From the NCBI RefSeq assembly GCF_015234135.1, contig NZ_JADGIK010000001.1, positions 496,001-560,000 of the forward strand: a stretch of DNA of 64,000 nucleotides, written 5' to 3'. Below are positions 51,699-61,156 of this stretch, in pieces. This DNA comes from Faecalibacter rhinopitheci (lineage in GTDB: Bacteria > Bacteroidota > Bacteroidia > Flavobacteriales > Weeksellaceae). How positions within the stretch are numbered: the first letter of the stretch is position 1; each line of letters opens with the position of its first letter. The notes under the pieces were generated by a model. The model had not been told where the DNA came from. It made no database searches and was given only the letters and a program-made list of their open reading frames with translations. Position numbers and translations under genes: made by a program.

Positions 51699-51753
51699 AA
51701 TAAATCTATCAATTACTGTAAAATTAACATAAGTTAATCAAAGTTTTAAATTT

Positions 51754-52296
51754 CTATGCTTCTTTTTCTAAAACTTCTGCTAACAATTGACGAGCTCTTA
51801 ATACGCGTACCTTTACATTAGGTAAACTTAGCGAAAGTTCGTAGGCAATTTCTTTATAGGTTTTATCTTCAAAAAATCTTAGCTCAATAATTCTTTTAAA
51901 CTTAGCAGGTAAAAGATCAATAGCTTTCATCACCTTATCATTATCTTGTTGCAAAATCAGATAGTCTTCAGGAGATTTTTCACTATCATTTATCAACAAA
52001 AAATTTAATCCATCGTCTATGGATATATTCAATTTTTGAGATTTACGAATATGATCTAACATGGTATTATGTGCAATAGAAATTACCCATGTTTTAAAAT
52101 CAAAGTCTTCATTGTATAATTTAAGCTTTGAAAGAACTTTAGTGAAAGTTTCGATTGTAATATCTTCCGCCTCCTCCTCGTTTCTGATTTTAAAATTCAC
52201 ATAATTGTATACCTGCTGCCATAATAACTCAATCAGTAAATTCTGAGCATTACGTTTTCCTTTTTTTGCATCTACAATTATCTCCTCTAAAGTCAT
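51754..52296 (-). CDS. RNA polymerase sigma factor, ECF type
   Basis: A 180-residue sigma-70-family factor. Region 2 (LLWQQVYNYVNFKIRNEEEAEDITIETFTKVLSKLKLYNEDFDFKTWVISIAHNTMLDHIRK) and region 4 (KRIIELRFFEDKTYKEIAYELSLSLPNVKVRVLRARQLL) are complete. No anti-sigma factor gene is adjacent, unlike many Bacteroidota ECF factors. It heads a leftward unit with an NlpC/P60 lipoprotein and an outer-membrane protein, so an envelope-related role is possible. Confidence 0.92.
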   Translation of the reverse strand: MTLEEIIVDAKKGKRNAQNLLIELLWQQVYNYVNFKIRNEEEAEDITIETFTKVLSKLKLYNEDFDFKTWVISIAHNTMLDHIRKSQKLNISIDDGLNFLLINDSEKSPEDYLILQQDNDKVMKAIDLLPAKFKRIIELRFFEDKTYKEIAYELSLSLPNVKVRVLRARQLLAEVLEKEA

Positions 52297-52343
52297 AAAT
52301 TACAACATGATATATTATTAAATCTAATGAAAAATATTGACAT

Positions 52344-52373
52344 AAAAAAAGTCTCAATAAAATATTGAGACTT
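52344..52373 (-). terminator. Terminator of the tRNA-Gln array
   Basis: AGTCTCAATA pairs with TATTGAGACT with a T7 run on the minus strand, 10 bp after the last tRNA. Confidence 0.85.
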
Positions 52374-52383
52374 ATAATTTTTG

Positions 52384-52455
52384 TAGACCCACAGGGATTC
52401 GAACCCCAACTAGCGGCACCAAAAACCGATGTGCTACCGTTACACCATGGGTCTA
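52384..52455 (-). tRNA. tRNA-Gln (TTG), copy 4 in transcription order
   Basis: A 72-nt cloverleaf on the minus strand: acceptor TAGACCC/GGGTCTA, D-arm GGTGTAACGGTAGCAC, anticodon arm CGGT-TTTTGGT-GCCG with anticodon TTG (reads CAA/CAG), T-arm GGGG-TTCGAAT-CCCT type. CCA is not encoded. Identical in sequence to three neighbouring copies. Confidence 0.95.
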
Positions 52456-52492
52456 ACTAAAAAAAGATTTATGAAAAATTAATAAAATTTTG

Positions 52493-52564
52493 TAGACCCA
52501 CAGGGATTCGAACCCCAACTAGCGGCACCAAAAACCGATGTGCTACCGTTACACCATGGGTCTA
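52493..52564 (-). tRNA. tRNA-Gln (TTG), copy 3 in transcription order
   Basis: Same 72-nt sequence as the other three copies, separated from the next by 37 bp of unrelated AT-rich spacer. Confidence 0.95.
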
Positions 52565-52601
52565 TATAATAATATTAATATTTCAACTGTTTAAAATTTT
52601 G

Positions 52602-52673
52602 TAGACCCACAGGGATTCGAACCCCAACTAGCGGCACCAAAAACCGATGTGCTACCGTTACACCATGGGTCTA
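52602..52673 (-). tRNA. tRNA-Gln (TTG), copy 2 in transcription order
   Basis: Same 72-nt sequence; 37-bp spacer to copy 3 and 31-bp spacer to copy 1. Confidence 0.95.
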
Positions 52674-52704
52674 TTATATATTTTAAACTCGCAAAAAAAA
52701 CTTG

Positions 52705-52776
52705 TAGACCCACAGGGATTCGAACCCCAACTAGCGGCACCAAAAACCGATGTGCTACCGTTACACCATGGGTCTA
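52705..52776 (-). tRNA. tRNA-Gln (TTG), copy 1 in transcription order
   Basis: First tRNA of the array, 16 bp after the -7 box of a perfect Bacteroidota promoter. Same 72-nt sequence as the other copies. Confidence 0.95.
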
Positions 52777-52792
52777 TGTCTTAATTGCTGTG

Positions 52793-52823
52793 CAAATATA
52801 GAAAGGTTTTTTAATTCACCAAA
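52793..52823 (-). promoter_or_regulatory. Consensus promoter of the tRNA-Gln array
   Basis: On the minus strand: -33 TTTG (52820-52823), exactly 19 bp, then -7 TATATTTG (52793-52800). This is a full match to the Bacteroidota housekeeping promoter. Confidence 0.85.
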
Positions 52824-53140
52824 ACTAAATTTATAAGTTTTTAGCTAACTCAGACGTTTTGATAGATAATCTACTGATAATGAATTTTAAAAAAATTAAA
52901 AAAAATTGATATTTTTTTTAAATGGAACATAATTATTATAATTAAAGTTCATTTTTTTTATAATCATGATTATATTCAATCAAAAATTGCACGATTTTGA
53001 AAGATAAATAAAACGTGTTTAATTAAAAAAAACATTCAATTTATCGCTCAAACCCTGCTAAACATTAAAAATTTTGCGAAATAATAGTTAGAATGTTTAG
53101 AGATATTGAAAAGAACTTTTTTACTTTTTTATGTATTAAT
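52824..53140. other. AT-rich intergenic stretch, nothing recognised
   Basis: About 320 bp between the tRNA promoter and the xpt terminator, both leftward units. It is extremely AT-rich with several A- and T-runs. I see no open frame, RNA fold or repeat. Confidence 0.4.
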
Positions 53141-53170
53141 AAAAAAAAGAGCCAATTTTTTGACTCTTTC
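53141..53170 (-). terminator. Terminator of xpt
   Basis: AAAGAGTCA pairs with TGGCTCTTT (one G-T pair), followed by a T8 run on the minus strand. Confidence 0.8.
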
Positions 53171-53182
53171 CTATTTATTTTT

Positions 53183-53752
53183 CTAATCTACAAATTCGAT
53201 AAGATCATCACCCAACCATTTTAATCGGACTAATGATTCTATTCTTATATTTTGATCTAACAAACGTTCTCTACCCTCTTGGAAAGATTTTTCGATAATG
53301 AAACCCATTCCTAATAAGTTTGCGCCCGATTGTTTTATTAAATCTTTTACACCTAAAGCTGCATTTCCATTTGCTAAAAAATCATCTATGAAAATTACAT
53401 TATCATTCTCATTTAGGAATTGGCTACTTACACAAACGTCATACGTTCTGTCTTTAGTATATGAATATACTTGAGAGGCATAAAAATCTGCCATTGTTTT
53501 AGGCTTAGCCTTTTTTACGAAAACAACTGGTAAATTTAATTCTAATCCTACCATAATTGCAGGCGCAATACCGCTTGCTTCTATTGTAATTATTTTATTA
53601 ATATTTAAATCAGAAAATCGTTTTACAAATTCTGCTGCGATGGCTTTCATTAATACAGGATCCATTTGGTGGTTGATAAAACTATCCACCTTAAGAATTC
53701 CACCATCGAAACTTTTACCATCTTTAAGGATTCGATCTTTTAAAAGTTTCAT
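53183..53752 (-). CDS. xpt: Xanthine phosphoribosyltransferase
   Basis: A 189-residue type I PRTase that makes XMP from xanthine and PRPP. The PRPP-binding motif is [30 protein letters not shown] and [30 protein letters not shown] are typical of Xpt. It lies downstream of guaA, which turns XMP into GMP, so salvage and synthesis of GMP are placed together. A hairpin (53782-53807) separates the two genes, so they may be partly uncoupled. No purine riboswitch is visible. Confidence 0.94.
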   Translation of the reverse strand: MKLLKDRILKDGKSFDGGILKVDSFINHQMDPVLMKAIAAEFVKRFSDLNINKIITIEASGIAPAIMVGLELNLPVVFVKKAKPKTMADFYASQVYSYTKDRTYDVCVSSQFLNENDNVIFIDDFLANGNAALGVKDLIKQSGANLLGMGFIIEKSFQEGRERLLDQNIRIESLVRLKWLGDDLIEFVD

Positions 53753-53781
53753 TTATTATTTAGTTTTTAAAGTTTACAATG

Positions 53782-53808
53782 AAAAAAGTCAGCACGAATG
53801 CTGACTTA
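53782..53808 (-). terminator. Terminator or attenuator between guaA and xpt
   Basis: A 9-bp perfect stem (53786-53794 with 53799-53807), CGAA loop, T6 on the minus strand. Confidence 0.75.
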
Positions 53809-53823
53809 GTTATATATCTATAT

Positions 53824-55356
53824 TTATTCCCACTCAATAGTTGCTGGTGGTTTAGAACTTATATCGTATGCTACACGGTTAATTCCTCTTACCTCATTAA
53901 TAATTCTGTTAGAAACTAATCCTAAAAATTCATAAGGAAGTTTAGACCATGTTGCTGTCATAAAATCTATCGTATTTGCAGAACGAACAACAGCTGTATA
54001 TTCATATGTACGCTCATCTCCCATAACACCAACAGATTTTACAGGCAATAATACTACAAAAGCTTGCGAAACTTCATCATATAAGTTATGAGCATATAAT
54101 TCGTCAATAAAAATTTGATCAGCCTCTTGTAGAATTCTTACTTTCTCTTCGTCAACTTCACCTAGAATACGAATTCCTAACCCTGGACCTGGAAAAGGAT
54201 GACGGTAAACTAATTCTCTTGGAATACCTAATTCTACACCCACTTTACGCACCTCATCTTTAAATAATTCGCGTAACGGTTCTAACAATTGAAGTTTCAT
54301 GTGTTCAGGTAAACCACCTACATTGTGATGCGATTTAATTGTTGCTGAAGGTCCTTTTACTGATTGAGATTCGATAACATCAGGATAAATTGTTCCTTGA
54401 GCTAAGAATGCTGCGTCATCAAATTTCTTCGATTCTTCATCAAATACAGCAACGAAATCTTTTCCTATAGATTTACGTTTAGCTTCTGGTTCATCGATAC
54501 CTTTTAAGTTTGTTAAGAAACGTTCTGATGCATCTACCATTTTGATATTCATCTTGAAGTGTTTTCCGTAATTTTCCATTACTTTTTTCCCTTCATCTTT
54601 TCTTAATAAACCAGTATCAACAAAAATACAAGTTAATTGATCTCCAATTGCACGATGAATTAAAACTGCAGCTACTGATGAATCTACCCCTCCAGAAAGA
54701 CCCAAAATAACTTTCTTGTCCCCTACTACTCTTTTAATACGAGCTATCTCAGTTTCAATAAAATCAGTTAAAACCCAATTCTTTTCTGCTTCACAAATGT
54801 TAAATACAAAATTTTCTAACATTTTAGAACCAAACTCTGTATGTGTAACTTCTGGATGAAATTGAACAGCAAATATTTTTTGCTCTTCGTTTGCTAATGC
54901 AGCAATATCAATAGTTGATTTTCCTGTTACTACAAAACCTTCTGGTGCTTTTACAACTTCGTCAAAGTGACTCATCCAAACTGTAGATAAATCTGGAACT
55001 TCGTTAAATAAAGAGTTCGGTGATAATACAGTTAATTCTGATTTACCATATTCTCCTTTTTCCCCTTTTTTAACCTCTCCACCTAACATATGAGAGATAA
55101 GTTGCATACCGTAACAAATTCCTAAAACAGGAATTCCTAACTCAAACAATTCCTTTTCTACCAAAGCAGCCTCGTCTCCAAATACTGAAGAAGGTCCACC
55201 TGATAAAATAATTCCTTTTGGATTGTGTTTTTTAATTTCTTCTACCGAAGTGTGGTAAGGGATGATTTCCGTATAAACTCCAAATTCTCGAATTCGACGA
55301 GCAATTAATTGATTATACTGCGAGCCAAAATCTAAAATGATAATTCCTTGCGTCAT
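53824..55356 (-). CDS. guaA: GMP synthase (glutamine-hydrolysing)
   Basis: A 510-residue two-domain enzyme that aminates XMP to GMP. The class I glutamine amidotransferase half has the nucleophile Cys in LGICYGMQL and the His-Glu pair in QFHPEVTH. The synthetase half has the PP-loop [14 protein letters not shown], and the C-terminal dimerisation domain ends in KPPATIEWE. Full length. A TAATTTTG -7 box lies 17 bp upstream (55373-55380, minus). Confidence 0.96.
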   Translation of the reverse strand: MTQGIIILDFGSQYNQLIARRIREFGVYTEIIPYHTSVEEIKKHNPKGIILSGGPSSVFGDEAALVEKELFELGIPVLGICYGMQLISHMLGGEVKKGEKGEYGKSELTVLSPNSLFNEVPDLSTVWMSHFDEVVKAPEGFVVTGKSTIDIAALANEEQKIFAVQFHPEVTHTEFGSKMLENFVFNICEAEKNWVLTDFIETEIARIKRVVGDKKVILGLSGGVDSSVAAVLIHRAIGDQLTCIFVDTGLLRKDEGKKVMENYGKHFKMNIKMVDASERFLTNLKGIDEPEAKRKSIGKDFVAVFDEESKKFDDAAFLAQGTIYPDVIESQSVKGPSATIKSHHNVGGLPEHMKLQLLEPLRELFKDEVRKVGVELGIPRELVYRHPFPGPGLGIRILGEVDEEKVRILQEADQIFIDELYAHNLYDEVSQAFVVLLPVKSVGVMGDERTYEYTAVVRSANTIDFMTATWSKLPYEFLGLVSNRIINEVRGINRVAYDISSKPPATIEWE

Positions 55357-55372
55357 TGTGTTTGTCTTTGCG

Positions 55373-55380
55373 CAAAATTA
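55373..55380 (-). promoter_or_regulatory. -7 promoter element (TAATTTTG) of guaA
   Basis: A perfect TAnnTTTG on the minus strand 17 bp before the guaA ATG. Confidence 0.5.
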
Positions 55381-55469
55381 AGACTTTTACTGCTCTTAAT
55401 AAAATCAAATTGTAATTAAAAATTTATTGAAATTAAAAAAGCTTAAAAATGAAATGAATAAATAAGAAT

Positions 55470-55493
55470 AGAGTCTACAAAATTGCAGACTCT
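55470..55493 (-). terminator. Hairpin after mtgA (probable weak terminator)
   Basis: TAGAGTCT and AGACTCTA arms with an A/T-rich middle, 10 bp after the mtgA stop, but with only a mixed T-rich tail. Confidence 0.5.
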
Positions 55494-55503
55494 ATTCAAT
55501 ATA

Positions 55504-56178
55504 TTATTTTTCTCCTATTGCCTCAGCTAAACCTGTAGAACCTTGGATATTTCTCATCTGACGCTCAATATGTCTAGCTCTAGAACTTATATAAGACGAC
55601 GGAGGATTTACATTATATTTTCTTGGGTTTGGTAATGCCGCTGCAATACGAGCTGCTTCATTTTTTGTTAAATCTTTTGCTGGTTTATTAAAATAATATT
55701 GTGACGCAGCTTCTATTCCAAATACACCTATTCCCATTTCAGAAACGTTAAGATACATTTCTAAAATTCTTTTTTTACCCCAAATTTTTTCAATCATAAA
55801 AGTATAATATGCTTCAAAACCTTTTCTTACCCAAGATCTACCTTGCCATAAAAATACATTTTTTGCTACTTGTTGGGAAATTGTAGAACCACCACGTAGT
55901 TTATTTCCTTGTTGATTACTTTCAAATGCTTTTTGAATTCCATCTATATCAAAGCCATTATGTGTTGGAAATTTCTGATCTTCAGATCCTATAACTGCTA
56001 ATTTTATATTTCTGCCCATTTCATCTCCTGAAATGTAATCTCTTTTGAATTTTTTCTGAGTAATCATTTCATTAACTTGGGTAATCGTAACGATGGGATC
56101 AATCCACTTTAAAGCAACTATATACAATAAATGTCCTACAAAAAAGATTATAAAAATCTTACGGATAAATTTAAACAT
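55504..56178 (-). CDS. mtgA: Monofunctional peptidoglycan transglycosylase
   Basis: A 224-residue GT51 enzyme that polymerises lipid II into glycan strands. One N-terminal membrane anchor (FIRKIFIIFFVGHLLYIVALKW) precedes the GT51 domain with catalytic Glu in IGSEDQKFPTHNGFD and the block LRGGSTISQQVAKNVFLW, then KKRILEMYLNVSEMGIGVFGIEAASQYYFNKPA with the second catalytic Glu. No transpeptidase domain. It is transcribed alone. Confidence 0.94.
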   Translation of the reverse strand: MFKFIRKIFIIFFVGHLLYIVALKWIDPIVTITQVNEMITQKKFKRDYISGDEMGRNIKLAVIGSEDQKFPTHNGFDIDGIQKAFESNQQGNKLRGGSTISQQVAKNVFLWQGRSWVRKGFEAYYTFMIEKIWGKKRILEMYLNVSEMGIGVFGIEAASQYYFNKPAKDLTKNEAARIAAALPNPRKYNVNPPSSYISSRARHIERQMRNIQGSTGLAEAIGEK

Positions 56179-56388
56179 TTGTAATTTCTAATTTGAAATC
56201 AAATTTATATTAAAAACTCAATAAATGAAATATTGAACTTAAATAATTAGATTTCTAATCAACTTTGGACTTCTAAAGAGCTTATTTTTGATTGAGGAGG
56301 TTTAACATAAGAAAAAAATTAAAAAATAACAAGTTTATTATCAAGAATTTACACACTAAATTTAATCAACCAACCAAAACCTATTTTC

Positions 56389-57024
56389 TTGAGAACATTT
56401 TTACAATATTTTATTCGAGTTATTGTCGATTTTATTATTGCAAAAATTAGATTTAGTAACTTTATTATACTATTTCTTCTCCAAATTTGTTATGCTCAAA
56501 ATTCTCAAGTAGATTCTTTAGAAACTAATTTTGATACTATTAATATTAATCTAGTTGTTGTAAGTTTTTCAGATAGCACAAAGATTTTTATTGTAAAAGG
56601 AACTGTAACTAAAAATCTGATTAATGAAAAAGCTTTGGAAAATAATATTGTTTTTGTAGAACCAAAATCAATAATTCATGAATCGAAAGAAATTCCTAAG
56701 GCTAATAAAATACATCTCGTTAGCCATAAAGAAAAGGTAGAGAAACGTATTATAATAATAAATAAAAAAGACTCTACTGAAGTTAAAAAATTCAGTTCAT
56801 TACCTTATCATAATAAATCAATATACACTTCTTTTCAGAAGAATATAGTTACTTCTAATAACACTAATTATCATTATAAGTTATCTATACTAAAATCTAA
56901 TGAGATAGATGATAAAGTATTAACTAATCTTATTTATAAAAAATCTTATTATTCCTATATATGGAATAGTTATTCTATTTGCATCTCAACTTTAGAAATT
57001 CGTTCGCCCTCATTTAGTATTTAA
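56389..57024 (+). CDS. Exported protein of unknown function, first gene of a surface-protein locus
   Basis: A 211-residue frame starting at a TTG (56389); no in-frame ATG precedes the hydrophobic stretch (NFIILFLLQICYAQ), which looks like the end of a signal peptide with an unusually long n-region. The mature part is Lys/Ser/Ile-rich with no recognised motif. It is very AT-rich and lies 49 bp upstream of a large secreted repeat protein. The start is uncertain and the gene could be decaying. Confidence 0.5.
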   Translation: MRTFLQYFIRVIVDFIIAKIRFSNFIILFLLQICYAQNSQVDSLETNFDTININLVVVSFSDSTKIFIVKGTVTKNLINEKALENNIVFVEPKSIIHESKEIPKANKIHLVSHKEKVEKRIIIINKKDSTEVKKFSSLPYHNKSIYTSFQKNIVTSNNTNYHYKLSILKSNEIDDKVLTNLIYKKSYYSYIWNSYSICISTLEIRSPSFSI

Positions 57025-57073
57025 TTAATGTTTCTACTACCAACCAAAGAATTATTAATTAAATAAAAAACTT

Positions 57074-60000
57074 ATGAAAAATATTTTACAAAAAATGTTT
57101 CTCTTTTTAACTGTATTCCTATTTAGTTGGGGATATGGGCAGATATGTATACAAGAAAATATAGAACGTATAGTACATCAAGGAACATATCCTGGAGTTA
57201 GTACTACATTAAACTCATTAACTCCCACTGGAACTGGAAATAGTGCGGCTACTTCAGGTACAATTAGTAATTTAATTGACAATAATTTAAATACTTATTA
57301 TTCTTTACAAAGTAGTCTACCATACTCGGTAACAACACCTGGATTTCCTTTACCTTCAACAGATTATTTTTCTGGTGAATTAAATGCTAGTTTTACAATC
57401 TCTAATTTAGATATTAAAAATGGAGAAAAAGTACATTTAAATGTTGGTGAATTTAATCGTTTTGGTGGAACAACTGGAACCTCTCCTACTAATATATCAT
57501 ACACAATTAAGGCTTTTAAAAATGATACACCTTTTTCTATTTCATTCACAAATACTATAACTAGTTTATTAGATAATAGAAATGGAAGTTTATCTTTTAC
57601 AGCACCAAATGATATTGATAAAATAGAAATTCAAGTTATTGCATCCAAGCCTTATAATTCTGTCGCTATAACCGGACAGACAAGACTAGATATAAGATTT
57701 TACGGTTTATATGTAAATCCTTTATGCGAACAACAAGTAATAACAACATGTAACCAAGAAGTTAATTTAATCAATAGTAATTTTAATAATCAACTTACAA
57801 CATCTGGAACTATTTCAGGTGCTAATAATGTATTAAATGATAATTTAAATGATGCAGCTACATTTTTAATAAGTGGAAACTTAACAATCAGTAATTCCAA
57901 AGTTTTTAGTGGAGGTCAATATGTTGCGTTTGAATTACAAGAATCTAGTTTATTAGATCTTGGTTATACTTACACCATTGAAACACTAATAAATGGACAA
58001 ACCATTGAATCTAAATCGTTTTCAAATTTAGGTATTACTTTAGCTGCAACAGGAAAACGATCACTAGGATTTTCAACTACATTACCCTTTAATCAAGTCA
58101 GAATAAGTGGAACAGTTGTTGGGACAGCTACTGTGTCTATTTATAGGGCTTTTATTATAGAAAATTGTGCCGATGATTATGAATTAATTTGTAATACAAA
58201 CACTCCTGTTATTCAAAATAATTTTGCGGCAATAATTAATGCTGAAAGATCTGGAAATTCAGCAATATTAACAGCTGGTAATATTTATGAAAACCCTAAT
58301 AATGTTGTAGATAATAATCCTGATAATTATGCAACCATTTTTGCTGCTGCCGGAGCTGCTGCTACAAGTAGTATTGCTGTTAAATCTTTAGGACAAACTT
58401 TCCCTGGTGGATATTTTGCAGGGTTTTTAATCGAAAATTCGAGCTTGGTTAATCTAGATTTATTAAGTAATATCCGAATAAAAACGTATCGTAATGGAAC
58501 TTTAGCAGAAACAGCAGAAGGTAATGCTTTAGGGTTGAACCTACAACTTTTCCCTGGAACGAATAAACGTGTTATTGGATTCAATACTACTCTAGATTTT
58601 GATGAAGTAGTTTTTGAAACATTTTCTACAGCAGCTTTATCTCTTGGAGTAACCAATATATATCATGCAATCGTACGCAAAAATTGTGATGGACCTGAAC
58701 TAGAGTGTAATGTTGATACAAGAGTCTCTTCTCCAGCATATCCAGTTTCAATTTCACCACGTACTGGAATTAGGGGAGCTGGAGTTGTAGGTCAAATTAA
58801 TAATGCGGATAATGCATTAAATGATAATCCAAATTCTTATGCTGGAATCAATATAACTGTTGGTGCACTTGGAACTGCAAATTTTGCAATACAAACTGGA
58901 AATCAAGAATTTGACGCAGGAACATTTGCTGGATTCGAAGTTCAATCAACTAGTTTATTAGATATTGGTTTGTTAAATAGTATTACAATCAAAACTTATC
59001 TAAACGGTGTGTTACAAGAAACTTCTAATTCTGGTAACTTATTATTAGATGTTGGAGCTATTGGCTCAACACCTAAAGCTATTATTGGATTTGAAACTAC
59101 TTTACCATTCAACGAAGTTGAGTATAGCATGGCAATTACTGCTAGTCTAGATTTATTTGGTGAGACACGTATTTATAATCTTATCCTTAAAAAATTCTGT
59201 GAACCTACCGTTCCCTTAGTTTGTAATGAACTTAGAACTTTAAAAGAGCAAGAATTCCCAGTTACAGCTTATACAAAAGTTAGCTCAGTAGCTAATGCAA
59301 GTTTAATCGGTGATATAATTCAAAATATTGGAAATCTATTAGATAATGATACTAATAACTATGTTACTTTAAACCCAACAGTTTCAGCATTAACAGAGCT
59401 TACTATTGGAGTAAACAAAGCAGGAGTACCTTTTAAATCTGGTACATATGCAGAATTTGAAGTGCAATCTGCCAACCTAATAGATGCCTCATTATTAAAT
59501 AATTTCTCCGTAAGATTAATCAACAAAGAAGGGGTAGTGGTCGAAACAATAAGTAGTAGTTCTTTGTTATTAGGAGTAGGATTATTTCAATTTGGAAACG
59601 AAGAGACACAAAAAATAGGTTTTAAATCTACAGCTGAATTCAATAAAGCTGAATTAGTTTATAATATTCCTTTAAGTGCTACTCTAGGTACTACAAGAAT
59701 TTACAGATTTAATGTAATGGAAACTTGTCCTGTCGAATTAGTTTGTAATGATTCTGATCCTATTACAACTGTAGATCGCCCAGTTATTATTAATGCAATT
59801 AATACCGGTACAGCCGGATTAACGTGCGTGGGATGTAGTATAAATAATCCTGAAAATCTAATTGATGGTGATTTAACAAACTCTACACGATTAACTGTTC
59901 CTCTTGGTGTTGGTGTAAGAAATGCAGTAAGTGTGAAAGATTTAGCAAACATATATCCAGCGGGATCATCTGTTGGTTTTGCTACATCAGAAGCAAATCC

Positions 60001-60565
60001 AATTTTAAATGCTGATTTATTAAACACAATTAGAGTGACGACTTATTTAAATGGTGTAGAAGTTGAATCTGCAACAGGTTTAAGCTTAATTAATATTAAC
60101 GCTTTGTTTATCCAAATTTTCCCTCAAAATCAAGTTTATGGATTTAGAACCACTTCCAAATTTGATGAGGTACAAATTTCTGTAGGATCTTTAGCTAGTG
60201 CAATTAATATAATAGATCTAAGTTCATTGGTGATTAGTACACAAGGTGCAAATGATCCAACTTTAGATTTTGAATGTCCCCTAGATATCTGTGTAAAACC
60301 AGGTAATACACAAGGAATTGGATTACCAACACAAACAGGTATTTCTACACTTCAAAATCCTCGTACAACTTGGCCTAAAGATATTCCGAATGGATTTATA
60401 GCATTGGATTCTAAAAACAAAGGAATGGTAATTTCTAGAGTGGAGAATACAACAGGGATTTTACAACCTGTAGAAGGGATGCTTGTATATGATACATCCG
60501 CAAATTGTGTGAAAATGTATAATGGTAATGCATGGAATTGTATTAATCAATCTTGTAATGATTAA
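57074..60565 (+). CDS. Large secreted repeat protein, adhesin-like
   Basis: A 1163-residue protein with a signal peptide (ending SWGYGQ). It is built of six similar units of about 165 residues: the first begins near residue 25, the later ones at a recurring Cys-Asn near 225, 372, 543, 715 and 888. Each has a xLLDxDxxNxxT-type line, an AGFEVQSxSLLDxxLLxxIxIxTYLNG line and a GFxTTLxFxEV line. The beta-rich pattern recalls carbohydrate- or matrix-binding folds. The C-terminus (about 1080-1163) has GMLVYDTSANCVKMYNGNAWNCI, shared with the next protein. No classic T9SS end is visible. Probably a surface or biofilm protein. Confidence 0.85.
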   Translation: MKNILQKMFLFLTVFLFSWGYGQICIQENIERIVHQGTYPGVSTTLNSLTPTGTGNSAATSGTISNLIDNNLNTYYSLQSSLPYSVTTPGFPLPSTDYFSGELNASFTISNLDIKNGEKVHLNVGEFNRFGGTTGTSPTNISYTIKAFKNDTPFSISFTNTITSLLDNRNGSLSFTAPNDIDKIEIQVIASKPYNSVAITGQTRLDIRFYGLYVNPLCEQQVITTCNQEVNLINSNFNNQLTTSGTISGANNVLNDNLNDAATFLISGNLTISNSKVFSGGQYVAFELQESSLLDLGYTYTIETLINGQTIESKSFSNLGITLAATGKRSLGFSTTLPFNQVRISGTVVGTATVSIYRAFIIENCADDYELICNTNTPVIQNNFAAIINAERSGNSAILTAGNIYENPNNVVDNNPDNYATIFAAAGAAATSSIAVKSLGQTFPGGYFAGFLIENSSLVNLDLLSNIRIKTYRNGTLAETAEGNALGLNLQLFPGTNKRVIGFNTTLDFDEVVFETFSTAALSLGVTNIYHAIVRKNCDGPELECNVDTRVSSPAYPVSISPRTGIRGAGVVGQINNADNALNDNPNSYAGINITVGALGTANFAIQTGNQEFDAGTFAGFEVQSTSLLDIGLLNSITIKTYLNGVLQETSNSGNLLLDVGAIGSTPKAIIGFETTLPFNEVEYSMAITASLDLFGETRIYNLILKKFCEPTVPLVCNELRTLKEQEFPVTAYTKVSSVANASLIGDIIQNIGNLLDNDTNNYVTLNPTVSALTELTIGVNKAGVPFKSGTYAEFEVQSANLIDASLLNNFSVRLINKEGVVVETISSSSLLLGVGLFQFGNEETQKIGFKSTAEFNKAELVYNIPLSATLGTTRIYRFNVMETCPVELVCNDSDPITTVDRPVIINAINTGTAGLTCVGCSINNPENLIDGDLTNSTRLTVPLGVGVRNAVSVKDLANIYPAGSSVGFATSEANPILNADLLNTIRVTTYLNGVEVESATGLSLININALFIQIFPQNQVYGFRTTSKFDEVQISVGSLASAINIIDLSSLVISTQGANDPTLDFECPLDICVKPGNTQGIGLPTQTGISTLQNPRTTWPKDIPNGFIALDSKNKGMVISRVENTTGILQPVEGMLVYDTSANCVKMYNGNAWNCINQSCND

Positions 60566-60576
60566 AAAATAAAATT

Positions 60577-61086
60577 ATGAATAAATTTATTTATATAATA
60601 ATGTTTTTGGGTAGTTTAGTAAATGCCCAAGTATCTATCGGAAAAGAGCTTGTTGCAAACGAACATACATTATTAGATTTTAATGATGATGCAACTAATA
60701 CACTCGGAATCATATTACCAAGTGTAACAAATGCTACGGATGTACCGGTTCAAAACGGAACTTTTATTTACGATATAAATACACAAAAAGTTCGTATGTA
60801 TGAAAATGGCACTTGGAGAGATTTATCGGGTATTGGTAATGCTACAAACGTGATTATAGATCCTTCTAACGAAAATAATGCTTCTTTAGGAGTAATTATT
60901 GGTGCTGAAACTTCTTCAGCTCAAGGAGTTTTAGTATTAGAAGCGACAGATAAAGCGATGGTTTTACCTAAAATAGCAAATCCACATCTTACTGTTGAAG
61001 GTCCTTACCCAGGTATGATGTGTTATGATACAGTAAGCAAATCCCTTGCAGTATTTGATGGTACAAATTGGAATTATTGGAAATAG
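60577..61086 (+). CDS. Small secreted protein sharing the adhesin C-terminal module
   Basis: A 169-residue protein with a signal peptide (MNKFIYIIMFLGSLVNAQ). It contains two copies of a short module: GTFIYDINTQKVRMYENGTWRDL near 60-85 and GMMCYDTVSKSLAVFDGTNWNYW at the end. The same YDT...K.Y.NG.WN module closes the preceding 1163-residue protein. It lies 11 bp downstream, so both are one operon and probably act together at the surface. Confidence 0.8.
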   Translation: MNKFIYIIMFLGSLVNAQVSIGKELVANEHTLLDFNDDATNTLGIILPSVTNATDVPVQNGTFIYDINTQKVRMYENGTWRDLSGIGNATNVIIDPSNENNASLGVIIGAETSSAQGVLVLEATDKAMVLPKIANPHLTVEGPYPGMMCYDTVSKSLAVFDGTNWNYWK

Positions 61087-61105
61087 TTTTCAATAACACT
61101 AACTA

Positions 61106-61136
61106 TAAAAGCCACCCTTTCGGGTGGCTTTTTAAA
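61106..61136. terminator. Bidirectional terminator
   Basis: An 11-bp stem AAAGCCACCC/GGGTGGCTTT with a TTTC loop and A/T ends, between the convergent surface-protein operon and purD. Confidence 0.88.
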
Positions 61137-61156
61137 TAATATAAACTTTTTCTTTA

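Noticed and set aside
52384-52776. CRISPR array (four evenly spaced repeats)
   Set aside because: The repeats are 72 nt long and fold as tRNA-Gln; spacers are AT-rich and short.
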